Of a stretch of DNA of 7,955 bases, positions 1 to 7,071 are shown one piece after another. Under the pieces are notes generated by a model. It ran no database searches, was not told the origin of the DNA, and saw only the letters and a program-made list of their open reading frames with translations. Source of the DNA: an uncultured Eubacteriales bacterium (lineage in GTDB: Bacteria > Bacillota > Clostridia > Oscillospirales > Acutalibacteraceae); the NCBI GenBank assembly GCA_934445015.1, contig CAKSDJ010000058.1, positions 1 through 7,955 of the forward strand. The letters run 5' to 3'. The first letter of the stretch is position 1. Every line of letters begins with the position of its first letter. Both the position numbers and the translations under genes were made by a program.

Positions 1-3000
1 TGACCGTTAAATTCGGTGAGAAGGTCTTTCCACTCGCTGTTGCCGTAAGTATAAGTTTTATATGCTTCACCGTTTTTTGTGACCGAAAGTATATTGCCGC
101 CGTCATCATAAGTATAAGCATAAAAACCGTCAAGATATTCGGCGCAAAGAAGTTTACCGTAATGACCGGGATTATATGCCGAATGAAAACTACCGTTTTT
201 TGTTATGCTTACTATGTTGCCTAAATCGTCATACTGATACTCATAAGTATTGTCGCCGTTTTTGACCTTTTTAACCAAGGTTGAGGTAGTGCCGTCGGGA
301 TTATCGGCTGTTGTGCCGTCTAAGTATGTATACTCGGTTTTAAATGAATTTGCACCGGGCAAAGTTTTGCTGCTCAAACGCGCAAGTTTATCATACTCAT
401 AATTCACGGTATTATTACCGTTATGTTTTATGCCGTATATAAGACCGTCTTTCTGACCTTCAACCGCACTGTCGCCGTAAACATACTCGGTAGAGTTTGA
501 GTTGCTGCCGATTTTTGCCACTGTTTTTTTAACGCGGTTGTAATTATCGTAAACGTAACCGAGCGAGGTGTTGTCGCTGCCGGATATAGCTGTAACTCTG
601 CCCGAAAGGTCATAGTTATAACGGTATGTAGTGCCGGTGAACAGATCCTGCTTTTCATAAAGATTGCCGGATTCATCGTATCTGAACTTTACCTTTACAA
701 CGTTATTATACAGTTTTTCTTTTATGCGGTCAAGTGTATCGTAAGAATAATTTATTTTCTGACCGTTGCCGTATACCGACTGCTTTAACAAACCGTATGT
801 GTTATATGTGTTTGTTGTAAGGGGATTTGAACCTACCTTGATTTGACTTGTGTTGCCGAAGTCGTCATAAACAAAGTTATACTCTGTGCCCGAGGGCGAG
901 GTTATTTTGTTTAAACTGCCGTTTCGGTTGTAGGCGTAATTTACCGTGCTGCTGCCTGTGGTAACGCTTTCAAGACGGTCGTTCATTTCATTATAACCGT
1001 AAGATGTGCTTTGCCAGTTTTTAGTAACTTTGGTTTGCAGTCCGCGTGCGGTGTCATAGGTGTATGATGTAATTTCGCCGCACTCGTCGGTTACGCTGCT
1101 TAAATAATTGCCGCTTGGCAGGTAAGTGGCAGTTGAGGTTATTTTTAAATCATACGACCCGTCGGAATCGGATATTTCACTTGTAAGTGGGTTGCCGTTT
1201 GAGTCATAGGTCATATGATATTTTAAACCTACGTTTGACTCGGCGTCGGTAAGGTTGTTTTTTGAGTCATAGGTATACGTATATGACGTGCCGTCGGGAT
1301 TTATAAGGTTTGTCAGGTTGTTGCCGGTGTATTCAAACGTTGACTGCTGCTTTGCATTGTCTGCCGTAGATACCACGTTGCCGTTTTTATCATAAGTATA
1401 ACTTTGCGCGGTATCGCGATAGAGGAACACATTGTCAAAATATGCGGCGTTGCAGTTGTAATCGTAAGTGCATAACACTTCAAGCATAGTATAGTCTTTT
1501 TTAAGAACAATGGTTTTTGAAACAAACTGCCAGTCGGTTACATATTCATTGAACTTTACCTCAAACGCTTCTGAAATGCCCGAACCGTTATATGCGTTGA
1601 GATACATTCTGAAATTGGGCTTTTTGCTTAGGTCGCTGAACGTTGTTGCAACCGAATCGGCTTTGCCCCAACCGCCGAACGAGTAAACGTCGCCCGCGCC
1701 GCCCGAAGTATTTACACGCTGGTAAACACTGCGTGTCTGCGATGGGGTGCCGTTTATTTTGCAGGAGTAAGTGCCGCCGTGATGTTGCGCGCTGCTTACG
1801 CCGTTGCCCGAAGATGAGCCGAAGTTTGTTAAATACTCGGGCAGGTCGCTGCCGTTTTCAAAACTTGTGTTTGCAAGCAGATTTATCTTGTTTGGGGTGT
1901 CGTTTGCTTCAAACTGAACGCTGTCTACCCAAACGGTGCCAGACGCCTTATAAAGCCCCACACCTATGCGTGAGATCCTTTCATTACTTCCAAGCGTTAC
2001 GGTTGAAGTTACGGTGACAAAGCCGTTGTTTACTTCGGGGTCGGTGGTTCCGGTTACAAAATCGCAAAAATAACTGCTTTTGCCCTCGGGCGAAATTTTT
2101 ACAATTTCAACCGTTGCGCCGTGTGTGGCAGAGACCACATTTTCGGTTTTGATGTTGGCAGAAACGGTATATGTTTGACCCGGATAGGTAGTTGTGCTTT
2201 GAAGCAATGCCTGAATACTGTCGGCGTTACTGCTTATTTTTACGCTGTTTGATGAAACATACCTTTGGTCGCTTACTAACGAGATCTGCGTTTGGTTCGG
2301 GGCTTCGATATATTTGCTCCAAGAGTCAAAGCCGTTACCGAAAGCGGAATTGTCTAAAAGGTTGTTGACATACTTTACATTGTTTGAAGCAAGGCTTAAT
2401 TTGTTGTTTGCAAAAACGCCGTCTTTTGTGTTGCTCGTGGTGGTATATGACTGCGAATATGAATTTTCATTGTTGTCATAAGCGCAGGTGACCCTGCCGA
2501 AACTGTCAAACTGATAGGTTAGCTTGCGGTTCTGAAGGTCGGTGACCTCGGTCTGGCTGCTCATATAGTTAAAACTGTATTGAACGGCTGTTTGTCCGCT
2601 TGCGTTTTTAACGCTTTGGGTCGAGACCTTTTTGTCAGAGCGGTATGTATGGCACAGTTTTTTGCCGTCGGGCGCGGTTGCCTGACAAAGTGCGTTGCCC
2701 GTGTAAGACAAATTAAGCGAGGTGCCGTCGGGGTAGGCGATTTTAATTAAATTTCCGCCCGAATACGTGAAAGCGGTATCTCTGCCGGCGTTGTCTGTAA
2801 TCGCTCTTAATTTGTTTTCACTGTCATATTTTAAATCGATATATCCGCCCGAAGATGTGGTTATATATGATAAATAGTTGTAATTTGCCGTAGGCGCATA
2901 GTTAAGATTTATTGTATTTCCGTTTGTATCTGATATTCTGCGCAGGGCATTCCACACATCAAATTTAAGCATATTGCCGCTTTTGTCGGTTATTTTGTAT

Positions 3001-4874
3001 TTTAGGGGAGTTGTTCCGCTGTCAACGGTTTCGTCTATTGTGACCAGTGTATACCCAAGCCCGTCCTCGTCTACAATGCTGCCGTCAATTTCAGCAAAAT
3101 AATGCTGTGTGCCGTCACCGTCGGTATAAACGTATTTGACCGAAGGGTTATTTTTTATGGTAACGGGCTTAAGCGTTTGTACCAGATTAAGACCCCAACC
3201 GTTTCCGTAACGCCCCGTGCCTTCATCCGAATAGGCGCTGTTATACACGTGTGACAGCGTAAACCCGTTTATAAGCGAGGTGAAACTTACGTCATCGTGA
3301 ACGTACGTAAAGTTTCCGTTATAGTTGTTTACATAACCTGTTCCGTAATCGCCCAGACTCTGTGAAGTATAACTCCAGTAATCTTCAAGACCTACTACTT
3401 TTCGGTATGTAACTACAAAGGCAGGTTTTATTATATTTTGCTGATAATCCACAATGTTGCGGTTATTGTATGTTGAAAAAAACTTTACCACCCGTGTTTC
3501 ATCCTCGTTGGTGCTTTTAAGCAAAATACCCTTGTTTGAGGATATATTCTGCTGCCATTCTCTTGCGGCTTTTGTAACGTCCCAATACACGGGGGAGTAG
3601 CTGTTGTTATGTGTGTTGTAATCCAAAACCGCAGAATCATGCGACGGTGCTGCGCTGTATGCGCCGCAGCCGGGCGCCCAATCGCCAGTAATTTTATATG
3701 CCGCTATCTTTGAGTCCGAACTGCCCGGCGATGACTGATCGGCAGGCGGTATAAGCACCATTTTTGCATTGACTATTTCTGCACCGGGACCTATTTCATC
3801 AAACACCGCCTGTAATGAGTCGTCAGATATTTTTACAGCGCTGCAAACTTTGCCCATACCTATCTGCGTTACGCCGTTCAAAGTGTATTGACCTTGCTTG
3901 CCTACATACAAAAACGCAACGCCGGTGTTGTGGTTGTTTTCTACAAAATAGTTGCTTACAATGCTGGATTGCGGCCTTTCAACCGCCAAAGACGGGTCAA
4001 TTGCAACCGGATAGACACGGCTGTCGGATTCAAGCCACTCTTTATTCGGTGTTACGGTTAATTTGAACCCCTTTGAAGTGTTCTCAACACTCAATTCAAT
4101 ATCCGTTGAGCAGGCATATTCGCTATCTATCATATACGGCGCGTCTAAAAAGAAAACGGTTTGATTATCGCTTTTTGTATCATATATTTCCACCTGTCCG
4201 TCATCGTTAAGGCGTGCCGCAAGGTCCTTGCTTTCATATACAAACGTAAAACTTTGCTGTGCGGTTTTATTTTTTAGTATAATATCTTCTTTAAGTTTGC
4301 TGCCGTTTACGGTATAACGCAGATCTACATTTGATATTATGTTGTTATATTCTACAATGCCGCTGTTGTTTTTTAGTTCGGATAATTTTTCTGCATTTTT
4401 GCCGCTGTCGATCGTTATTATTTTTGCGTTGACTTTATTTGCGCCCTCAAGCGACCATTTTATTTTACAGTCACCGTTTTTGACCGAAATAAGTTTGTTT
4501 TTGTTAGATTTTTTTGCAAATTTTACCTTGAGGGAGTTTTTGCTGTTTTCTATAACTTTTTCCCGGCTTTCGGTATCGGTTTTTTCTGATAAACTGTTAT
4601 CAATATCCTCCCAGGAACCGTTGTTGCAGTAATGCACAGCGGTGTCGTATACGGCGGCTTCTATACTGCCGTCGCTCATTAAAAAATGCTTTGTGTTTTC
4701 GGTGCGCTTTTCTGTAAGTTCGCTTACAATATAAGGATCGGGTGCTTCATTTGTTGGTGCTGTGTATGTGGTTGTCTGCGCGTTGTCGCCCGAAGCGGCA
4801 TTTTGCGCGGATACTATAGGCATTACGCCGATAATAAGTGCTATACTGAGTATTAGTGCTATTATCTTTTTCAT
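1..4874 (-). CDS. Secreted RHS/YD-repeat (WapA-like) protein, N-terminal 1624 residues, 3' end cut by window
   Basis: I read the frame codon by codon on the minus strand from the ATG at 4874 to the left edge and found no stop. The start has AAAGGA at 4884-4889, nine bases upstream. Residues 1-23 form a Sec signal peptide (MKK, hydrophobic core, cut after VSA). Residues about 45-290 match the N-terminal region of clostridial RHS proteins (KHFLMSDGS, GSWEDIDNSL, YPVAIDPSL). Residues about 290-490 resemble a DNRLRE-type domain (YKITGDW, WDVTKAAREW, NKGILLKS). YNGNFTYVHDDVSF and GRYGNGWGLNL follow. YD repeats occupy about 629-805 and 1158-1624, with about 15 units in the second block (for example YTYDKNGN, FRYDESGN, YQYDDLGN). 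Two carbohydrate-binding-like modules sit between them at 837-992 and 998-1152. In this family the YD repeats build a shell around a C-terminal toxin; here the core end and any toxin lie left of base 1. A toxic role is inference. Confidence 0.95.
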   Translation of the reverse strand, partial: MKKIIALILSIALIIGVMPIVSAQNAASGDNAQTTTYTAPTNEAPDPYIVSELTEKRTENTKHFLMSDGSIEAAVYDTAVHYCNNGSWEDIDNSLSEKTDTESREKVIENSKNSLKVKFAKKSNKNKLISVKNGDCKIKWSLEGANKVNAKIITIDSGKNAEKLSELKNNSGIVEYNNIISNVDLRYTVNGSKLKEDIILKNKTAQQSFTFVYESKDLAARLNDDGQVEIYDTKSDNQTVFFLDAPYMIDSEYACSTDIELSVENTSKGFKLTVTPNKEWLESDSRVYPVAIDPSLAVERPQSSIVSNYFVENNHNTGVAFLYVGKQGQYTLNGVTQIGMGKVCSAVKISDDSLQAVFDEIGPGAEIVNAKMVLIPPADQSSPGSSDSKIAAYKITGDWAPGCGAYSAAPSHDSAVLDYNTHNNSYSPVYWDVTKAAREWQQNISSNKGILLKSTNEDETRVVKFFSTYNNRNIVDYQQNIIKPAFVVTYRKVVGLEDYWSYTSQSLGDYGTGYVNNYNGNFTYVHDDVSFTSLINGFTLSHVYNSAYSDEGTGRYGNGWGLNLVQTLKPVTIKNNPSVKYVYTDGDGTQHYFAEIDGSIVDEDGLGYTLVTIDETVDSGTTPLKYKITDKSGNMLKFDVWNALRRISDTNGNTINLNYAPTANYNYLSYITTSSGGYIDLKYDSENKLRAITDNAGRDTAFTYSGGNLIKIAYPDGTSLNLSYTGNALCQATAPDGKKLCHTYRSDKKVSTQSVKNASGQTAVQYSFNYMSSQTEVTDLQNRKLTYQFDSFGRVTCAYDNNENSYSQSYTTTSNTKDGVFANNKLSLASNNVKYVNNLLDNSAFGNGFDSWSKYIEAPNQTQISLVSDQRYVSSNSVKISSNADSIQALLQSTTTYPGQTYTVSANIKTENVVSATHGATVEIVKISPEGKSSYFCDFVTGTTDPEVNNGFVTVTSTVTLGSNERISRIGVGLYKASGTVWVDSVQFEANDTPNKINLLANTSFENGSDLPEYLTNFGSSSGNGVSSAQHHGGTYSCKINGTPSQTRSVYQRVNTSGGAGDVYSFGGWGKADSVATTFSDLSKKPNFRMYLNAYNGSGISEAFEVKFNEYVTDWQFVSKTIVLKKDYTMLEVLCTYDYNCNAAYFDNVFLYRDTAQSYTYDKNGNVVSTADNAKQQSTFEYTGNNLTNLINPDGTSYTYTYDSKNNLTDAESNVGLKYHMTYDSNGNPLTSEISDSDGSYDLKITSTATYLPSGNYLSSVTDECGEITSYTYDTARGLQTKVTKNWQSTSYGYNEMNDRLESVTTGSSTVNYAYNRNGSLNKITSPSGTEYNFVYDDFGNTSQIKVGSNPLTTNTYNTYGLLKQSVYGNGQKINYSYDTLDRIKEKLYNNVVKVKFRYDESGNLYEKQDLFTGTTYRYNYDLSGRVTAISGSDNTSLGYVYDNYNRVKKTVAKIGSNSNSTEYVYGDSAVEGQKDGLIYGIKHNGNNTVNYEYDKLARLSSKTLPGANSFKTEYTYLDGTTADNPDGTTSTLVKKVKNGDNTYEYQYDDLGNIVSITKNGSFHSAYNPGHYGKLLCAEYLDGFYAYTYDDGGNILSVTKNGEAYKTYTYGNSEWKDLLTEFNG

Positions 4875-4909
4875 GTACTCAAATCCTTTCTTTTAGTTTT
4901 TTAAGGCGA

Positions 4910-4927
4910 CCGATTGACCTCAATCGG
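4910..4927. repeat. 18-base palindrome in the RHS leader, CCGATTGA-CC-TCAATCGG
   Basis: This is a perfect 8-base inverted repeat with a 2-base centre, 35 bases upstream of the RHS start codon and about 20 bases from its ribosome binding site. Neither strand has a T-run after it, so it is not an intrinsic terminator. It could be a leader hairpin affecting translation or mRNA stability, or a binding site for a dimeric regulator. The 2-base centre is tight for an RNA loop, which slightly favours a DNA site or a 7-base stem with a 4-base loop. Confidence 0.55.
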
Positions 4928-4978
4928 CAAAAGTTTGTAATTATCTCATAACCGCATCACCCCTTGCTTTGTATGTAC

Positions 4979-5008
4979 AACATAAATATAACAGAACCGC
5001 TATGTCAA
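4979..5008 (-). promoter_or_regulatory. Candidate sigma-A promoter of the RHS gene
   Basis: On the minus strand a perfect TTGACA (5008 to 5003) is followed after 18 bases by TATGTT (4984 to 4979), which matches the -10 consensus at four of six positions, including the key second A and last T. Transcription would start near 4972 and give a leader of about 100 bases ahead of the RHS ATG. The -10 is weak, so the exact start is uncertain. Confidence 0.45.
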
Positions 5009-5078
5009 AAATTGTCGAAGCCTGTCGCTAAACGGAAAAAATTTCAAATTATGGAAAATTTATCTGTAAATAGCGGTT
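4995..5078. repeat. Spaced 9-base inverted repeat, AACCGCTAT / ATAGCGGTT
   Basis: AACCGCTAT at 4995-5003 recurs as its reverse complement at 5070-5078, with 66 bases between. The left copy lies in the spacer next to the -35 box of the candidate RHS promoter. It could be a pair of regulator half-sites or a DNA loop anchor. A 9-base match in a region this size can arise by chance, so function is unproven. Confidence 0.3.
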
Positions 5079-5118
5079 AATATGCGGGTGAGCAAATTTT
5101 ATGTATGCGGATAAATTT

Positions 5119-5149
5119 AAAGAACGGCAGCAGTGTGCCGTTCTTTTTT
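5119..5149 (+). terminator. Rho-independent terminator upstream of cotJ
   Basis: A perfect 11-base stem (AAAGAACGGCA at 5119-5129 with TGCCGTTCTTT at 5136-5146) has a 6-base loop and runs into T residues to 5149. It points right, the same way as cotJ, yet no gene precedes it on that strand because the RHS gene is transcribed leftward. It may insulate the cotJ promoter from upstream rightward transcription or end a short unannotated RNA. The minus-strand side is followed only by TTTAAATTT, so it would be a weaker terminator in that direction. Confidence 0.8.
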
Positions 5150-5153
5150 GTGT

Positions 5154-5183
5154 TTCACAATCAGACGGGTTTTGTAATAAACT
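5154..5183 (+). promoter_or_regulatory. Candidate sigma-E (sporulation) promoter of cotJ
   Basis: TTCACAAT (5154-5161) resembles the sigma-E -35 element, and AATAAACT (5176-5183) matches the sigma-E -10 consensus CATACANT at five of seven defined positions, with normal spacing. It lies just after the terminator and about 20 bases before the cotJA ribosome binding site. The Bacillus subtilis cotJ operon is sigma-E dependent, which supports the reading. No good sigma-A promoter was seen here. The match is by eye and imperfect. Confidence 0.4.
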
Positions 5184-5219
5184 GTAAGTGGAAACTGATT
5201 TCTAAAGGAGAATAGATTT

Positions 5220-5405
5220 ATGAACTATACGGATATGAGTTACCGTATGCAGGATAATACGGTTTCTGACAATAAAGTTCTTGCAATGGCATTTGTTAAT
5301 GTTCAGGATCTCGACTCGGTATATGACGCCGAAACCGGCTTTTCAAACGGTACGATTTTTCCCGCTCTTAACAAACCTCTTGCTGTTTGGGGGTCGTGCA
5401 AATGA
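5220..5405 (+). CDS. cotJA: Spore coat-associated protein CotJA
   Basis: This 61-residue protein carries the CotJA signature in its second half: LAMAFVNVQDL (about 21-31), then VYDAETGFSNGTIFP (about 34-48) and a C-terminal proline-containing tail. It is a little shorter than the Bacillus protein. The ATG has a strong AAAGGAG at 5204-5210, nine bases upstream. It is first in a three-gene operon, and its stop codon overlaps the cotJB start as ATGA, so the two are translationally coupled. CotJA is known to be a coat component of the developing spore, linked to assembly of CotJC. It has no enzymatic motif and no signal peptide, as expected for a protein made in the mother cell and deposited on the forespore. 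Confidence 0.93.
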   Translation: MNYTDMSYRMQDNTVSDNKVLAMAFVNVQDLDSVYDAETGFSNGTIFPALNKPLAVWGSCK

Positions 5406-5659
5406 ATGAAAGAAACGTTTTAAAACGCAGAATAGAGGCGCTGGATTTTTCTATATATGAGTTGGAACTTTTTTTAGATACTCACCCCGAAAACCGGCAG
5501 GCAATGCAAATGCTGCGCGAATTCCGCCGCCGCCGAGCGGAAGCGGTAGCGAATTATGAGTCAAAATGCGGCACCTATATACAAACCACAGGCGATGTAA
5601 ATCCAACCGATTATTGGAATTGGATCGACAGCCCGTGGCCTTGGGAAAGGGAGGTATAA
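5402..5659 (+). CDS. cotJB: Spore coat protein CotJB
   Basis: This 85-residue protein matches the CotJB family: a helical N-terminal half with ALDFSIYELELFLDTHP (about residues 14-30), a basic stretch (FRRRRAEAV), a tyrosine (NYESKCG), and the diagnostic tryptophan-rich end DYWNWIDSPWPWERE. I chose the ATG at 5402 because it overlaps the cotJA stop (ATGA) and is preceded by GGGGG; a TTG at 5387 is in frame but would add five residues inside cotJA with no family support. CotJB is a coat protein of unknown biochemical activity, encoded with CotJA and CotJC in spore formers. The cotJC start follows after three bases, with the cotJC ribosome binding site inside the end of cotJB. Confidence 0.94.
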   Translation: MNERNVLKRRIEALDFSIYELELFLDTHPENRQAMQMLREFRRRRAEAVANYESKCGTYIQTTGDVNPTDYWNWIDSPWPWEREV

Positions 5660-5662
5660 TTT

Positions 5663-6274
5663 ATGTGGCAATATCAGAAAAAGCTGCAGTATCCGGTCAA
5701 TATTAAAAACCCGAATCCAAAATATGCACAAATAATTATAAGTCAGTACGGCGGACCCGACGGTGAACTCGGCGCTTCCATGCGGTATCTCACCCAGCGT
5801 TACGGAATGCCTTATAATGAGGTAAAGGGCATTTTAACCGATGTAGGCACCGAAGAACTTGCGCATATGGAAATGGTTTGTGCAATGGTTTATCAACTGA
5901 CGCGAAATCTTACGCCCGAACAGATAAAGGCGTCGGGTTTTGACACATATTTTGTTGATCATACCGCGGCGGTATATCCGATAGCGGCGTCGGCGCTACC
6001 ATGGCGCGCAGAGTATATTCAGGCAAAAGGCGATATTATTGCCGACCTTCACGAAGATCTTGCAGCAGAACAGAAAGCAAGAGTAACTTACGATAATCTG
6101 TTGCGTCTTATTGACGACCCCGATATAATCGACCCGTTAAGATTTTTACGTCAGCGTGAGATAGTGCATTATCAGCGTTTCGGCGAAGCGATGCGGCTTG
6201 CTACCGACAGGCTTAATTCCAAAAACTTTTATGCCTGCAATCCAAATTACGATAAAAACTGCGGTAAAAAATAG
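5663..6274 (+). CDS. cotJC: Spore coat manganese catalase CotJC
   Basis: This 203-residue protein belongs to the non-haem manganese catalase family, which breaks down hydrogen peroxide at a di-manganese site in a four-helix bundle. The expected ligands are all present by motif: Glu35 in GGPDGELGASMRY, Glu65 and His68 in GTEELAHMEM, Glu136 in LAAEQKAR and His169 in REIVHYQRFGE. Glu166 sits where the family has its catalytic glutamate. The protein is shorter than free-standing Mn catalases because it lacks their C-terminal extension, which is normal for CotJC. GGGAGG at 5649-5654 lies eight bases before the ATG. It is the last gene of the cotJ operon and is followed by a strong terminator. It probably protects the spore surface from peroxide; catalytic activity here is inferred from intact ligands. 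Confidence 0.95.
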   Translation: MWQYQKKLQYPVNIKNPNPKYAQIIISQYGGPDGELGASMRYLTQRYGMPYNEVKGILTDVGTEELAHMEMVCAMVYQLTRNLTPEQIKASGFDTYFVDHTAAVYPIAASALPWRAEYIQAKGDIIADLHEDLAAEQKARVTYDNLLRLIDDPDIIDPLRFLRQREIVHYQRFGEAMRLATDRLNSKNFYACNPNYDKNCGKK

Positions 6275-6283
6275 ATTTAAAGT

Positions 6284-6322
6284 AAAAAAGACTGTGCGGT
6301 CAATAACTGCACAGTCTTTTTT
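6284..6322. terminator. Bidirectional terminator between cotJC and the methyltransferase gene
   Basis: A perfect 14-base inverted repeat (AAAAAAGACTGTGC at 6284-6297 with GCACAGTCTTTTTT at 6309-6322) encloses an 11-base loop. Each strand reads a GC-containing stem followed by six T residues. It lies 9 bases after the cotJC stop and 15 bases after the stop of the convergent methyltransferase gene, so it serves both operons. Confidence 0.93.
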
Positions 6323-6337
6323 AAAATTTTAGACGTA

Positions 6338-7054
6338 TTATTTCTTTCTCAATACGATTTTTATAAAGTTAAGGTATTTTCCTCCGCCTGCTTCCATTGA
6401 TTTTCTGTCGCCGGCGGCGTATTCATTGTCTTGTTTAAGCCAATCAGCCCAGACCTCATCATTGCTTTTCATTTCTTCAACCGAGATTACTTCGGCATAC
6501 TTGCTTGCGTTTACGGTTTGTAACCAGTAATCAACGTCGTGCATATATTCAAGTTGCTCAGGGGTCCATGAAAGCAGAAGTTCTGCCGGCAGATTGTTGT
6601 GACAATCTTTTTTCATACCCGGAACGGCAATATAAACGTATCCGCCTTTCTTTATATAAGGCAGGAGTTTATTATCAAGATATTTTTTATCTCTGCCGAA
6701 ATAGTTGTATGAATCCGTGCTTATTACAGCGTCAAAAAACTCTTTTTCAAACGGCAAATCGGAAGCATCTGCTTTTATCGGAAAAATTTTATTTTTACTT
6801 ACTCCCATAGTGTTAAAAAATTTGCGGTTTTCTTCGGGGTCGCTCCAAAGGTCGGTTGCGTAAACGGTGAATCCGTATTCTTTTGCAAGAAACACGCTGG
6901 TTAATCCCTGCCCACTGCCTAAATCGCAAACAACTGCGTTATCCGGTATCTTGTGAGCAAGCAATAATTCCTCGGTAAGTTTTATCGGGTTAGGCCCCAT
7001 AATTTTTTTCTGTAAATCGGGTGTATTGTATTTTTTACTTTTAATATATTCCAT
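6338..7054 (-). CDS. Class I SAM-dependent methyltransferase, substrate unknown
   Basis: This 238-residue protein has a complete Rossmann-type SAM site: motif I VVCDLGSGQG (41-50), an acidic residue ending strand 2 (ATDLW, Asp68), a motif III-like KADASDLPF (94-102), motif IV FFDAVISTDSYNYF (106-119), and KKGGYVYIAVPG (135-146) for the next strand. The opening MGPNPIKLTEELL (19-31) is typical of a family of firmicute methyltransferases of the UbiE-like kind. About 85 C-terminal residues are likely to form the substrate-binding part. GAGGAGAA at 7061-7068 precedes the ATG at 7054. It begins 17 bases after the stop of the TetR gene and is co-transcribed with it, so expression probably depends on the TetR ligand. 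No membrane segment or signal peptide is seen. The acceptor could be a small molecule; I cannot tell. Confidence 0.9.
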   Translation of the reverse strand: MEYIKSKKYNTPDLQKKIMGPNPIKLTEELLLAHKIPDNAVVCDLGSGQGLTSVFLAKEYGFTVYATDLWSDPEENRKFFNTMGVSKNKIFPIKADASDLPFEKEFFDAVISTDSYNYFGRDKKYLDNKLLPYIKKGGYVYIAVPGMKKDCHNNLPAELLLSWTPEQLEYMHDVDYWLQTVNASKYAEVISVEEMKSNDEVWADWLKQDNEYAAGDRKSMEAGGGKYLNFIKIVLRKK

Positions 7055-7071
7055 ATTTGTTTCTCCTCATA

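Larger units (their letters stand above)
4875..5219. other. Divergent intergenic region between RHS gene and cotJ operon
   Basis: This 345-base gap has no convincing coding sequence on either strand. From left to right it holds the RHS ribosome binding site, an 18-base palindrome (4910-4927), a candidate leftward sigma-A promoter (4979-5008), a 9-base inverted repeat pair (4995-5003 and 5070-5078), a rightward terminator (5119-5149), a candidate sigma-E promoter (5154-5183) and the cotJA ribosome binding site. The stretch 5009-5118 is AT-rich and otherwise unexplained. I saw no recognisable riboswitch consensus. Confidence 0.7.

Noticed and set aside
428..676. Minus-strand frames at 428-676 and 1313-1525
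   Set aside because: They are out-of-frame shadows of the RHS coding sequence, which reads through both intervals with normal YD-repeat protein.
1..1403. Possible CRISPR-like or tandem DNA repeat in the RHS gene
   Set aside because: The periodic signal is protein-level YD repeats with diverged codons, not identical DNA repeats with spacers.
1643..2017. Open frame on the plus strand inside the RHS gene
   Set aside because: It is antisense to a continuous RHS frame, its translation is rich in Cys and Arg with no family resemblance, and it has no ribosome binding site. The same holds for the shorter plus-strand frames at 3815-4066 and 4339-4632.
5387..5401. Upstream TTG start for cotJB
   Set aside because: The ATG at 5402 overlaps the cotJA stop in the usual ATGA coupling and fits the family start; the five extra residues have no support.
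6505..6810. Plus-strand frames inside the methyltransferase (6505-6810) and TetR gene (7346-7555, 7555-7755)
   Set aside because: They are antisense to well-supported family members and have no ribosome binding sites or recognisable domains.
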